Position numbers and translations under genes: made by a program
Notes under the pieces: model-generated
What the model was told of the DNA's origin: nothing
The model's database searches: none
The model's input: the letters and a program-made list of their open reading frames with translations, nothing else
NCBI GenBank assembly: GCA_031268335.1
Contig: JAIRXG010000025.1
Coordinates: 121,749-185,748 of the forward strand
Reading direction: 5' to 3'
Length of the DNA stretch: 64,000 nucleotides
From: Campylobacteraceae bacterium
GTDB taxonomy: Bacteria; Campylobacterota; Campylobacteria; Campylobacterales; Campylobacteraceae
Part shown: piece after piece, positions 1 to 8,674 of the stretch
How positions within the stretch are numbered: the first letter of the stretch is position 1
Layout of the letters: each line of letters starts with the position of its first letter

Positions 1-1
1 T

Positions 2-562
2 ATTCAGAAAATAATGTCGGAATGGTTTACTGCCCTTGTGGAAAAACAAAAAGAACTGCGTGATTTGGAATCCCAGATAAATGCCATCGGTTTTCAAAAT
101 AGACAACAACAAATCAAAGCGCCGCTTAATGGCTATATAGGAAAATTACTTGTGCATACCGAAGGAGGAGTTGTAACTCCTGCTGAAAAATTGCTGACAA
201 TAGTTCCGGAAGATGCACCGCTTATCATAAAAGCAACGGTTTTAAATCAAGATATAGGATTTATAACAAACGATATGAATGCTTCTATCAAAGTTGATAC
301 TTTTACTTTTCAAAAATATGGTCTTATTGATGCGGATGTTTTTTTCATCTCTAACGATGCTATTGAGGATGAAAAATTAGGACCGGTGTATGAAATAAAA
401 CTAAACCCTAAAAAATTGTCTCTAATAGTAGACGGTAAAGAGAGAAGTTTAGAGTCGGGCATGAGTGTTACTGCGGAGATTAAAGTAGGCAAAAGGCGAA
501 TAATAGAGTTTTTTATCTATCCGATAATTCGTTATTTAGACGAGGGCATGAGCGTAAGATGA
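2..562 (+). CDS. Type I secretion periplasmic adaptor (HlyD family), 5' truncated
   Basis: This is the C-terminal part of a membrane-fusion protein that links an inner-membrane ABC exporter to an outer-membrane channel. The frame is open back to base 2, so the real start lies to the left; the ATG at 14 is internal. Visible are the end of a coiled coil, a lipoyl-like segment (IKAPLNGYIGKL), the family stretch around IVPEDAPLIIKATVLN, and the beta-barrel end with SGMSVTAEIKVGKRR, which is typical of HlyD/PrtE-type adaptors. The exporter ATPase would be expected to the left. The gene ends in a 650-base gap, so it is probably last in its operon. Confidence 0.85.
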   Translation: MQKIMSEWFTALVEKQKELRDLESQINAIGFQNRQQQIKAPLNGYIGKLLVHTEGGVVTPAEKLLTIVPEDAPLIIKATVLNQDIGFITNDMNASIKVDTFTFQKYGLIDADVFFISNDAIEDEKLGPVYEIKLNPKKLSLIVDGKERSLESGMSVTAEIKVGKRRIIEFFIYPIIRYLDEGMSVR

Positions 563-1216
563 CAGATTAGTCTTTGCATGTATGATTAAGCCAAAACAGA
601 GTTTTCAAACTTCGATAATTCAAGAAATTTATACAAAACTCAACTATAAAAATTAAACTAAGGCAGTTTTTTAAACCCATCTATAAATAACCAATATATC
701 TAGCCTACATGTATTAAAATAAAACAGAGACTTTTTTTGATTTTCTTTTTAAAAGAATTTCACGAGTACATGTAAGGCTAACCTTTTTTAAGTTGTTTTA
801 TTGCAAAAGCACGTTAATAGCATATGTGTGGATAAACATAGATTGGCGAGCAAAATTTTATCCGCCAATTTCAAGATTAAATCCTCACATGTAAAGATAA
901 ACTTTTCTCTTTACGTGAAGTATAATTGCTATTTGAGTGCTTAGTTCTTGATAAGCATAATCTTTTATTTGCACTATTCTCTTCCATCATGCTAAAGCCT
1001 TGCTTTATAGAGGATTAAATCGTTTGATTGATATGCAAAAAGATAGCGTAGGCTGCAAATTAGACTTTTATTGAAGCTAAGCTAAAGACAGGAAAGCGCA
1101 TTCTAAAACGCTTATTACATATGCTTTTGCATAAAAATAGGGCTATTAATCATGACTAATGTCGTTTATATACATTAGTTCTTTACATGTAGGAAATCCT
1201 ACATGTAAAGTTTTGA
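563..1216. other. Gene-free gap with repeated ACATGTA palindromes
   Basis: No convincing reading frame occurs on either strand. The gap holds five copies of the ACATGTA core (about 706, 767, 886, 1184 and 1199). It also holds a weak hairpin with arms attggcg/cgccaat at 842-848 and 863-869, and the perfect inverted repeat listed separately at 1181-1210. Confidence 0.6.
1181..1210. terminator. Perfect inverted repeat made of two ACATGTA palindromes
   Basis: The arms ctttacatgtagga (1181-1194) and tcctacatgtaaag (1197-1210) are exact reverse complements around a 2-base centre. The repeat starts 7 bases past the stop of the minus-strand peroxidase gene, where a terminator would lie. On that strand no T-run follows it, so a factor-independent terminator is not certain; a cruciform or a protein-binding site is possible. 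Confidence 0.45.
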
Positions 1217-2242
1217 TTAGTCTGCGCTTGGTTTTGGAGTTTTATCCGTACTTGCGGGTAGCATCGGATATGTTATAACAAGCTTTTTACCTGTTAAGCT
1301 TTGAAGAAAATCAACGATACTATCAGCGTCTTTGTCGGAAATATCAATTCCAAGTTGTACGCTTCCCATCTCTTTTACAGCATCTTTTAAACTCCAAATG
1401 CCGCCGTTATGAAAGTATGGAGCAGTTTGGGCTATATTTCTTAGAGTCGGAGTTTTAACCATACCGTCTTTATCGCCAACGAAACCGCCCAAAGATATAA
1501 ATTTGTATTTTTCGGCTACTTGAAACGGTTGCATAGTTCCGCCTAAAGCTATGCCGTTATGACAGGCCGTACATCCTTTTTCCATAAAAAGTTCAAGTCC
1601 GACTTTCTCTTTTGCGCTAAGAGCATTTGTCTTTCCATGTAAAAAATCATCATATGGCGAAGGAGTGACTAACGTTCTTTCAAATACCCCGATAACGCTT
1701 GCAATTTGTTCAAATGTAATCTTTACGTTATTGCCGTAAGCTTTTTTAAACTCTTCTACATATTGAGGAATTGACGTTACGCGCTCTACTACCAACTCTT
1801 TTGGTGCAGCCATTTCAGCATCTGCTTGAATAGGACCTTGCGCTTGGTCGGCCAAATGCGGACTTCTGCCATCCCAAAACTGTATTTGGTTAAAAACTGA
1901 GTTATAAACGGTAGGAGAGTTTAAATGACTTGGATTTTTCGTCCATTTGTGTCCGATTGCCGCATCAACTCCGTCGGCTCCGCCTAAAGCCAGATTGTGA
2001 CAGGTATTACAACTGATGATTCCGCTTTTTGAAAGTCTTGGATCAAAATATAGTTTTTTGCCAAGTTCAATTTTTTGATAATTGATTGGATCGTTTTTGT
2101 CGTTAATATATGACAACAACTCATCAATATTTTCAGGAATGGGTTCCAAACCGCAACTTTTAGCTTCTTCAAGCAGAGAGTTTGCACAGACAAAGGTAGT
2201 ACTGAGAGCAGTAACTAACAAAACATTTTGGATAAAACGCAT
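1217..2242 (-). CDS. ccpA: Diheme cytochrome c peroxidase
   Basis: This periplasmic enzyme reduces hydrogen peroxide to water with electrons from small c-type cytochromes. The 341-residue product has an N-terminal signal peptide (to about residue 20) and two haem c sites, CNTCH at 78-82 and CTACH at 224-228. It also has the family segments FWDGRSPHLADQA and TPTLRNIAQTAPYFHNGG. Length and domain order match the bacterial CcpA/MauG peroxidase family. The ATG at 2242 follows a good ribosome site (aaggag). The gene stands alone, with an AT-rich inverted repeat in its upstream region that could be a PerR/Fur-type operator. A role in peroxide defence or peroxide respiration is inferred from the family. 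Confidence 0.93.
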   Translation of the reverse strand: MRFIQNVLLVTALSTTFVCANSLLEEAKSCGLEPIPENIDELLSYINDKNDPINYQKIELGKKLYFDPRLSKSGIISCNTCHNLALGGADGVDAAIGHKWTKNPSHLNSPTVYNSVFNQIQFWDGRSPHLADQAQGPIQADAEMAAPKELVVERVTSIPQYVEEFKKAYGNNVKITFEQIASVIGVFERTLVTPSPYDDFLHGKTNALSAKEKVGLELFMEKGCTACHNGIALGGTMQPFQVAEKYKFISLGGFVGDKDGMVKTPTLRNIAQTAPYFHNGGIWSLKDAVKEMGSVQLGIDISDKDADSIVDFLQSLTGKKLVITYPMLPASTDKTPKPSAD

Positions 2243-2271
2243 TTTTTACTCCTTAAAAAAATAATTTAATA

Positions 2272-2289
2272 AATAATAGTTATTATTTG
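2272..2289. promoter_or_regulatory. AT-rich inverted repeat upstream of ccpA (possible PerR/Fur-type operator)
   Basis: The sequence aaataata-gt-tattattt has perfect 8-base arms with a 2-base centre. It lies about 30 bases upstream of the peroxidase start on the minus strand. Peroxide- and iron-responsive Fur-family repressors bind palindromes of this general size and composition, and a peroxidase gene is a plausible target. In AT-rich DNA such repeats also arise by chance. Confidence 0.35.
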
Positions 2290-2400
2290 CTTATAAATAC
2301 TTGAAAATAACTAATATTAATTTAGAAGAAAAATATTCCTATTTTTTTAAGTAATTAAGCCCCATTTTGGTAAAATCAAATTTTATTTTTTGGAGTATTT

Positions 2401-3234
2401 ATGAGCCAATATATTTTGAAAATTGATTGTCAAGATGAAAAGGGATTAATATACAGAGTCGCTGACGCCGTCTTTAAGTATAAGCTAAATATCATCAAAA
2501 ACGATGAGTTTGTGGACAGAGAGCACAGTAAATTTTTTATGCGAGCGGAACTTAGCGGTGACATAAACACAAAAGAGTTTTTAGGCACGCTTGAGGCTAT
2601 GCTGCCTACAGGCGCCAATATCTATATCACCCCAAAAGTCAAAAAAAATATAGTTTTAATGGGCACGAAAGAATCACATGTATTGGGCGATATACTTTTG
2701 AAACACTATAGAAATGAGTTAAACGCCAATATTATTGCCGTCATTAGCAACTATGATGATTTAAAACAACTTGTGGAAAAGTTTGAAATTCCGTTCTTTC
2801 ATATTGCGCACGAAGCTATTGCGCGCACGGAACACGAGGATAGAATACTATCAAAACTTCAAGATTTAAAGCCGGATTTTATTGTTTTGGCAAAATATAT
2901 GAGGATACTTTCGAGTAATTTTGTAGAACATTATAAAGAGAAAATTATCAATATTCATCACTCGTTTTTGCCGGCGTTCATCGGTGCAAATCCTTATAAG
3001 CAAGCTTATGAAAGAGGAGTGAAAATCATCGGCGCAACTGCTCACTTTGTAAATAATAATTTAGACGAAGGACCGATTATAGCCCAAGACGTCATTACTG
3101 TAAATCACGAGTTTGATTGGAAAGACATGCAGCGCGCGGGACGAAATGTAGAAAAAGTGGTTTTATCCACAGCGCTTGATTTAGCGCTTGAAGATAGAAT
3201 TTTTGTACACAAAAATAAAACTGTGATTTTTTGA
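2401..3234 (+). CDS. purU: Formyltetrahydrofolate deformylase
   Basis: PurU hydrolyses 10-formyl-tetrahydrofolate to formate and tetrahydrofolate, balancing one-carbon pools and supplying formate for purine synthesis. The 277-residue protein has an N-terminal ACT regulatory domain (about 1-80) followed by a formyl-transferase fold. In that fold NIHHSFLP (N184, H186) and LDEGPII (D222) give the expected Asn-His-Asp catalytic set. The ATG at 2401 follows ttggag. The TGA overlaps the start of trmL, so translation is probably coupled. Confidence 0.95.
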   Translation: MSQYILKIDCQDEKGLIYRVADAVFKYKLNIIKNDEFVDREHSKFFMRAELSGDINTKEFLGTLEAMLPTGANIYITPKVKKNIVLMGTKESHVLGDILLKHYRNELNANIIAVISNYDDLKQLVEKFEIPFFHIAHEAIARTEHEDRILSKLQDLKPDFIVLAKYMRILSSNFVEHYKEKIINIHHSFLPAFIGANPYKQAYERGVKIIGATAHFVNNNLDEGPIIAQDVITVNHEFDWKDMQRAGRNVEKVVLSTALDLALEDRIFVHKNKTVIF

Positions 3235-3695
3235 TGTTTAACGTAGTTTTACTGCATCCGCAAATTCCGCAAAATACAGGCAGTATAGGCAGACTTTGCG
3301 TAAATACCAATTGCAAATTGCATATAATAAAGCCGACTTGTTTTGAGATTAGCGATAAGATGGTTAAAAGGGCGGGGCTTGATTATTGGAAATTTTTGGA
3401 TTTGAAAATTTGGGAGAGTTTGGACGAATTTTTATCCGTACACTCGAAAGATTTGGAGCGTTTTTTCTTTGCAACTACCAAAAGTAAAAAACCATATTTC
3501 AAAGCGCAGTACAAAAATGGAGATTTTCTGTTTTTCGGAGGAGAGTCGACAGGACTTCCTATGGAATTCATGAAAAAAAATTGGGATAATGCCGTAACGA
3601 TTCCAATGGGCGAAAACGGGAGAAGTTTAAATCAAGCGATGGCTGTCGGCATCGTTTTATATGATGCTATCAGGCAGAATTTCGAGGAGTTTTGA
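3234..3695 (+). CDS. trmL: tRNA (cytidine/uridine-34-2'-O)-methyltransferase TrmL
   Basis: This SPOUT-class methyltransferase modifies the wobble base ribose of tRNA-Leu. The 153-residue protein shows the family's N-terminal LHPQIPQNTGSIGRLC, the GGESTGLP loop, and the C-terminal IPMGENGRSLNQAMAVGI knot region that binds SAM. A TTG at 3231 is in frame. The ATG at 3234, which overlaps the purU stop as TGATG, is the better start. Confidence 0.94.
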   Translation: MFNVVLLHPQIPQNTGSIGRLCVNTNCKLHIIKPTCFEISDKMVKRAGLDYWKFLDLKIWESLDEFLSVHSKDLERFFFATTKSKKPYFKAQYKNGDFLFFGGESTGLPMEFMKKNWDNAVTIPMGENGRSLNQAMAVGIVLYDAIRQNFEEF

Positions 3696-3696
3696 A

Positions 3697-4473
3697 ATGA
3701 GCAGAGTTAAAGGAAAATATGCGCTTATAACGGGTGCTAGCGCCGGTATAGGCGAAGCGAGCGCAAATTTATTGGCTTCAAAAGGGTGCAATTTGATTTT
3801 GACGGCAAGACGTGAGGAAAAACTTAAAATCTTAGCGCAAAAACTTGAAGAAAAACATAGCGTTAAAGTATATATTTATCCTGTGGATGTGCGCGTAAAT
3901 GAGAGTGTTGAACTGTTACTTGAAAGCCTAAAAGCTATAAAAACAGTACCGGATTTTTTGATAAATAACGCGGGTCTTGCTTTGGGACTTGAGAGCGTGC
4001 AAGAGGGATTTATCTACAAATGGGACGCTATGATAGACACCAATCTAAAAGGACTTTTATATGTTACAAGAGCATTTTTGCCGCTTATGATACAAAAAGG
4101 CGAAGGACATATAATAAATATAGGTTCAACTGCCGGTTGGCAAACGTATCCTGGAGGGAATGTCTATAATGCGACGAAATTTGGCGTAAGAGCATTGAGC
4201 GATGCTATGAGTTTAGACCTTGTGGATACGGACATAAAAGTTTCTTGCGTAGCTCCGGGAAATTGTGAAACGGATTTTTCGCTTGTTCGCTTTGAGGGCG
4301 ACAAGGATAGGGCGGCTAAAGTTTACGCGAGGTATAAAACGCTTGAAGCAAAAGATGTGGCGGACGCTATTTTGTACATACTAAATACGCCCTCACATGT
4401 AAATATACCTTACCTTCGCATTATGCCAAAAGCGCAAAGAAACGTATATATTTTTAAAGAGAAAAAATCATAA
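3697..4473 (+). CDS. Short-chain dehydrogenase/reductase (YdfG-like)
   Basis: This is an NAD(P)-dependent oxidoreductase of the classical SDR family, 258 residues. It has the Rossmann motif TGASAGIG (12-19), NNAG (90-93) and the catalytic set S144, Y157, K161 (YNATK). Close relatives act on 3-hydroxy acids such as serine or 3-hydroxypropionate; the substrate cannot be read here. The ATG at 3697 is chosen because gaggag lies 8 bases before it and it sits one base past the trmL stop. A longer in-frame start would overlap trmL. Confidence 0.9.
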   Translation: MSRVKGKYALITGASAGIGEASANLLASKGCNLILTARREEKLKILAQKLEEKHSVKVYIYPVDVRVNESVELLLESLKAIKTVPDFLINNAGLALGLESVQEGFIYKWDAMIDTNLKGLLYVTRAFLPLMIQKGEGHIINIGSTAGWQTYPGGNVYNATKFGVRALSDAMSLDLVDTDIKVSCVAPGNCETDFSLVRFEGDKDRAAKVYARYKTLEAKDVADAILYILNTPSHVNIPYLRIMPKAQRNVYIFKEKKS

Positions 4474-5609
4474 AAACCGATATTTTGATTATTGGAGCGG
4501 GGGCAAGCGCCTTGATGTTCGGAGCGCATAGCAAAGAACGACTTTTATTTGTAGACGCAAATTCGAGTATTGGTGCGAAAATTAAGATTTCAGGCGGTAC
4601 AAAGTGCAATTTAACAAACAGGCATGTGAGTTCGCAAAATTATCTTGGAGACAAGGCGTTTGTGAAAGAGAATATAGATAGTTTTAACTCTGCTGATACG
4701 CTTGATTTTTTTGCAAAATACGGCGTTTTTCCAACGCAAAAAGATAGCGGGCAATATTTTTGCAATAGCTCAAAAGAGGTTTTATCGGCGTTTAGTTTAG
4801 CGAACTCCTCTCATCAATTTTTGTTTGGAAGAAAAGTTTGCGATGTGAATTTTAATAAAGAGGGTTTTACTACTCATCTTGACAATGAGAGTATAGTATC
4901 AAAAAAACTCGTAGTGGCAAGCGGCGGGATTAGCTATCCGAAATTAAACGCAAGCGATATCGGTTACAAAATAGCCAAAAAATTTGCTCATGAAATTAAA
5001 ATGCCAAAACCTGCCCTTGTCGGACTTACTTTGCAAAAAGAGCAGTTTTGGATGAGAGAACTTAGCGGAATATCTCTACATGTAAAGGTAAAATATGAAG
5101 ATTTTACTTACAAAGGAGATATGCTTTTTTCGCATTTTGGCATTAGCGGACCTGTCGTTTTAAATACCTCTTTAAGATGGGAAAAAGGCAAAATAACGAT
5201 AGATTTTTTGCCTTATTTGGATTTAACGACAGATAGTTTTATGTGGAATGAAAAGAGGCAGCTAACTTCTATAATTGATGTGCCGAAGAGGTTTGTAAAG
5301 GCTTTTTTGAACTCTTTTGAAATTTTGGATAAACCTATGAAATCTTACTCAAATTTTGAAAGAGAAAAAATAGTTTTATTGAAAAAATATACAATGTCCA
5401 TAGCCGGCACATTCGGGTTCAATAGAGCTGAGATTACAAAGGGCGGAGTTGAAACGACACAGATAAATCCGAAAACTTTTGAAAGCAGGATACAAAAAGG
5501 ACTCTATTTTATCGGCGAGGTTTTGGACGTGAGCGGAGAACTTGGCGGATACAATCTGCAATGGGCGTTTAGTTCGGGCGCTAACGCGGCAAAAAACTTT
5601 GGCTTTTAA
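4470..5609 (+). CDS. HI0933/YhiN-like FAD-dependent flavoprotein, unusual start codon
   Basis: This is a flavoprotein of the HI0933 (YhiN) family, function unknown. It has the N-terminal dinucleotide motif (D)ILIIGAGASALM, the family signature ISGGTKCNLTNRH, LVVASGGISYPKLNASDIGY, and the C-terminal FIGEVLDVSGELGGYNLQWAFSSG. The first ATG/GTG/TTG in frame is a TTG at 4485, but that would cut off the first beta strand. The codons for I-K-T-D-I-L before it are intact. An AUA at 4470 (or AUC at 4467) is the likely start, about 9 bases after aaagag and overlapping the stop of the preceding gene. A sequencing error in the start codon is the alternative. Confidence 0.85.
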   Translation: MKTDILIIGAGASALMFGAHSKERLLFVDANSSIGAKIKISGGTKCNLTNRHVSSQNYLGDKAFVKENIDSFNSADTLDFFAKYGVFPTQKDSGQYFCNSSKEVLSAFSLANSSHQFLFGRKVCDVNFNKEGFTTHLDNESIVSKKLVVASGGISYPKLNASDIGYKIAKKFAHEIKMPKPALVGLTLQKEQFWMRELSGISLHVKVKYEDFTYKGDMLFSHFGISGPVVLNTSLRWEKGKITIDFLPYLDLTTDSFMWNEKRQLTSIIDVPKRFVKAFLNSFEILDKPMKSYSNFEREKIVLLKKYTMSIAGTFGFNRAEITKGGVETTQINPKTFESRIQKGLYFIGEVLDVSGELGGYNLQWAFSSGANAAKNFGF

Positions 5610-5724
5610 TTTTGATACGTTGAAATTAAAAACTTTTCGGAAAAGCTATTTTGATTGTAAAAATTCTTATAAATAAGATTGAAATTTGCTCTTTTTGCTC
5701 TATATATTTTTAAAAAGGCGGAAA

Positions 5725-6366
5725 ATGGATATAAATGCACTTATTAGCGGTTTTGAGCGGTTTCGCGAAGCGAGATTCAAAAAAAATCCGAACAAATTTT
5801 TAGATTTGGTAGAAAACGGACAACATCCGAGGGTGCTTTTTATAGCTTGCAGTGATTCAAGAGTAGACCCGTCTTTAATTACCGATTCAAGACCAGGGGA
5901 ACTTTTTGTCATTAGAAATATAGGGAATATGGTCGCTCCTTTTGCGCCGGACAATGACTATCACGCTACGGCAGCAGGTATAGAGTATGCTGTTTCGGTT
6001 CTGCATATAAGCGAAATTATTGTTTGCGGACATTCGCATTGCGGGGCAATAGATGGAGTTTACGATATACCTACTGATAAAAATCTCATACATGTAAAGA
6101 AATGGCTGGAACTTGCGAGTGAAGCTAAAAAATATGTAGATGAGAATTCGCCTTACGATTTGGATTTAAGTAGAAGACTTGAGCTTACCGAAAAAGTGTC
6201 CGTTTTATTTCAATTAAATCATCTTTTGGGTTATCCTGAAGTGAAACGAAAAGTAGAAGAGGGCGAGCTTTCACTAAGAGGTTGGTATTATAAGATACAA
6301 ACATGTGAGCTTGAATATTATGATGATGAGAAAAAGCAATTTTTACCCATGGAGGTAAAAGATTGA
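5725..6366 (+). CDS. Beta-class carbonic anhydrase
   Basis: This zinc enzyme interconverts CO2 and bicarbonate. The 213-residue protein shows the zinc ligands C42 (ACSDSR), H103 and C106 (CGHSHCGA) and the D44-R46 pair. The ATG at 5725 follows ggcgg and matches the family N-terminus (MDINALISGFERFRE); an upstream in-frame ATG would add a non-homologous leader. It overlaps the next gene by four bases (TTGA). Beta-class enzymes commonly support carboxylation and CO2-dependent growth. Confidence 0.94.
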   Translation: MDINALISGFERFREARFKKNPNKFLDLVENGQHPRVLFIACSDSRVDPSLITDSRPGELFVIRNIGNMVAPFAPDNDYHATAAGIEYAVSVLHISEIIVCGHSHCGAIDGVYDIPTDKNLIHVKKWLELASEAKKYVDENSPYDLDLSRRLELTEKVSVLFQLNHLLGYPEVKRKVEEGELSLRGWYYKIQTCELEYYDDEKKQFLPMEVKD

Positions 6367-7223
6367 GATTGGTTTTTTGGATTTTTTTAGTTACGTTGTC
6401 ATTGTATGCGGAAAAGTTTTGCATAGCGACTTATAATGTCGAAAATTTATTTGACGCCAAAAAAGATGGTACGGAGTATAAAGAGTTTATTCCCTCAAAG
6501 TACGGTTGGAGCGAAGAGGAAGCAGAAAATAAGTTGAAAAATACGCTTAGAGTTTTAAAAGATTTGGACAGCGATATCATAGCTTTGCAGGAAGTAGAAA
6601 ATGAAGCTTTGATAATTCGTTTAAAAAATGAAATGGGGTTTAATTATCACGCTTTTTCTAAAAATAAAAACGCTGCCATAGGACTCGGGCTTATCTCAAA
6701 ATACGAAATAATAAAAATGCAAAGTTTTTCTCTCAAAGGATATGATAGATTTAGACCTATCCTACATGTAAAGATAAAAACAGATAGCGAGACTTTCAGC
6801 GTTTTTGTAAACCACTTTCCGTCTCTTAATAATCCTAACTCTACGAGGATTGCGTATTCAAATGCGTTAAATCACTACATGTTAAACAGCGGTGAAAGTA
6901 AAAGCGTGTTGCTCGGCGATTTTAATATGGTTGATTTTGAAGATTCTCCGCTTAAAGAGGCTTTGGGGGAGAGGGTTTATGATTTGTGGAATGAACTAGC
7001 GAAAAAGAGTAGGTGGAATTACGTATATAAAGGTAGTCGCAATGCTCTTGATAGGATTTTGCTCTCAAAATCGCTTTTAAAAAACGAAGGGTTGAGGTAC
7101 GAAAAAAAGAGTTTTTCCGTATTTAAAGATAAGTATTTGCTCGATTCCAAAAATGCGCCCAAAGGCAACTTTAAAGGCTTTTCAGACCATTTGCCATTAA
7201 AAGCTTGCTTTGAGACAAAATAG
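6363..7223 (+). CDS. Endonuclease/exonuclease/phosphatase-family protein, exported
   Basis: This 286-residue protein has a short signal peptide (LVFWIFLVTLSLYA) and the metal-dependent phosphoesterase motifs in order: ATYNVENLFD, LQEVEN, HFPS, LGDFNM and FSDHLPL. It is therefore likely a periplasmic or secreted nuclease or phosphodiesterase; the substrate is unknown. The TTG start at 6363 overlaps the carbonic anhydrase stop and follows a good ggagg site. Confidence 0.85.
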   Translation: MRLVFWIFLVTLSLYAEKFCIATYNVENLFDAKKDGTEYKEFIPSKYGWSEEEAENKLKNTLRVLKDLDSDIIALQEVENEALIIRLKNEMGFNYHAFSKNKNAAIGLGLISKYEIIKMQSFSLKGYDRFRPILHVKIKTDSETFSVFVNHFPSLNNPNSTRIAYSNALNHYMLNSGESKSVLLGDFNMVDFEDSPLKEALGERVYDLWNELAKKSRWNYVYKGSRNALDRILLSKSLLKNEGLRYEKKSFSVFKDKYLLDSKNAPKGNFKGFSDHLPLKACFETK

Positions 7224-7287
7224 ATAAATAGGATAGATTTTAAGTTTTTTATAGTTAAAATAACTGGTTTTTGATAAAGGAAAAAAA

Positions 7288-8079
7288 TTGAAACAGTATC
7301 TTGATTTAATGCGACACGTAAGGCAAAATGGAATTTTTAAAGAAGATAGGACGGGTACGGGGACATATTCGGTTTTTGGTTATCAGATGAGGTTCGATTT
7401 GAACGAAGGTTTTCCTTTGATTACTACCAAAAAGTGTCATTTAAAATCAATAATATATGAGCTTTTGTGGTTTTTAAAGGGCGATACGAATATAAAATAT
7501 CTGAATGATAACGGCGTGAATATTTGGAATGAATGGGCGGATGAAAATGGCGATTTGGGAGTTGTATACGGAGCGCAATGGAGAAGTTGGAGAGGCGCTG
7601 AAAAAATGGTTGACCAGATAAGCGAAGTGATAGAAGAGTTAAAATCAAATCCAACGAGCCGCCGCCTTATCGTAAGCGCTTGGAATGTAGCGGAACTTGA
7701 TAAGATGGCGCTTGCTCCGTGTCATGCGTTTTTCCAATTTTATGTGGCGAATGGTAAACTCTCGTGTCAATTGTATCAAAGAAGTGCGGACATATTTTTG
7801 GGAGTTCCGTTCAATATTGCTTCATATGCGCTTTTAACGATGATGGTAGCGCAAGTTTGCGAACTTAAACTCGGCGATTTTGTTCATACTTTTGGGGACG
7901 CTCATCTTTATAGCAACCATTTGGAGCAGGCGGATTTGCAGCTTAGCCGTACGCCGTTCAAATTGCCGACTATCAAAATAAATCATAGCGTGAAAGATAT
8001 ATTTGACTTTAAGTTTGAGGATTTTGAACTTTTAAATTATGAAGCTCATCCACATATAAAAGCTAAGGTGGCCATATGA
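7288..8079 (+). CDS. thyA: Thymidylate synthase ThyA
   Basis: ThyA methylates dUMP to dTMP with methylene-tetrahydrofolate and yields dihydrofolate. The 263-residue protein is of standard length, with catalytic C145 in [10 protein letters not shown], the [11 protein letters not shown] loop, and the [12 protein letters not shown] and HLYSNH motifs. It starts with TTG, after aaagga. It overlaps folA by four bases (ATGA), so the two are co-translated. The pairing is logical because only ThyA, not ThyX, makes dihydrofolate that FolA must reduce. C. jejuni uses ThyX instead. Confidence 0.97.
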   Translation: MKQYLDLMRHVRQNGIFKEDRTGTGTYSVFGYQMRFDLNEGFPLITTKKCHLKSIIYELLWFLKGDTNIKYLNDNGVNIWNEWADENGDLGVVYGAQWRSWRGAEKMVDQISEVIEELKSNPTSRRLIVSAWNVAELDKMALAPCHAFFQFYVANGKLSCQLYQRSADIFLGVPFNIASYALLTMMVAQVCELKLGDFVHTFGDAHLYSNHLEQADLQLSRTPFKLPTIKINHSVKDIFDFKFEDFELLNYEAHPHIKAKVAI

Positions 8080-8582
8080 GATTATCTATTGTTGTAGCTG
8101 TGGGTAAAGCTTGGCAAATAGGACTTAACAATAGACTTTTGTGGTATATTCCGGAGGATTTGAAACTTTTTAAAGAACTTACCGTAGGGCATCATTTGAT
8201 AATGGGCAGAAAAACTTATCAGTCTATAGGAAAACCGCTGCCAAATCGTACTTCTGTAGTTTTGTCAAAAAAGGGTTTTGGTGCGGATAATGTTTTTACA
8301 TGCGAGAGCTTGCAAAAAGCGATTGAATTTTGTAAAGATAGAGGTGAAGAGGAAGCGTTTGTAGTAGGCGGAGGGGAGATTTATAAAGAAGCGCTCTCAT
8401 ACGCTCAAAGATTATATCTTACAACGGTTGATTATAACGGCAAAGCGGACACATTTTTCCCTCCGATAAATTTTAGAAATTGGCAAGTGATAAATGAAAA
8501 AAAATATGAAAAAAGTATCGGAAAAAATGGTGAAAAAATCCCCGCTTGGCAATATTTTATTTTGCAGAAAATACCAAAATAA
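8076..8582 (+). CDS. folA: Dihydrofolate reductase
   Basis: FolA reduces dihydrofolate to tetrahydrofolate with NADPH, regenerating the cofactor consumed by the adjacent thyA. The 168-residue protein shows [23 protein letters not shown] with the acidic active-site residue, then [18 protein letters not shown], and [12 protein letters not shown] for the cofactor. The start overlaps the thyA stop. Confidence 0.96.
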   Translation: MRLSIVVAVGKAWQIGLNNRLLWYIPEDLKLFKELTVGHHLIMGRKTYQSIGKPLPNRTSVVLSKKGFGADNVFTCESLQKAIEFCKDRGEEEAFVVGGGEIYKEALSYAQRLYLTTVDYNGKADTFFPPINFRNWQVINEKKYEKSIGKNGEKIPAWQYFILQKIPK

Positions 8583-8674
8583 TTAATTTTTACTTTTAGA
8601 GCTAAATGCAAAAAATATCATAATTAAGCCGACTAGGGATATAATTTTTAAAAATGCATTAAAAAGGGCTGACA

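Noticed and set aside
842..869. Hairpin attggcg/cgccaat as a terminator of the HlyD-like gene
   Set aside because: It is 280 bases past the stop with no T-run; the placement is too far.
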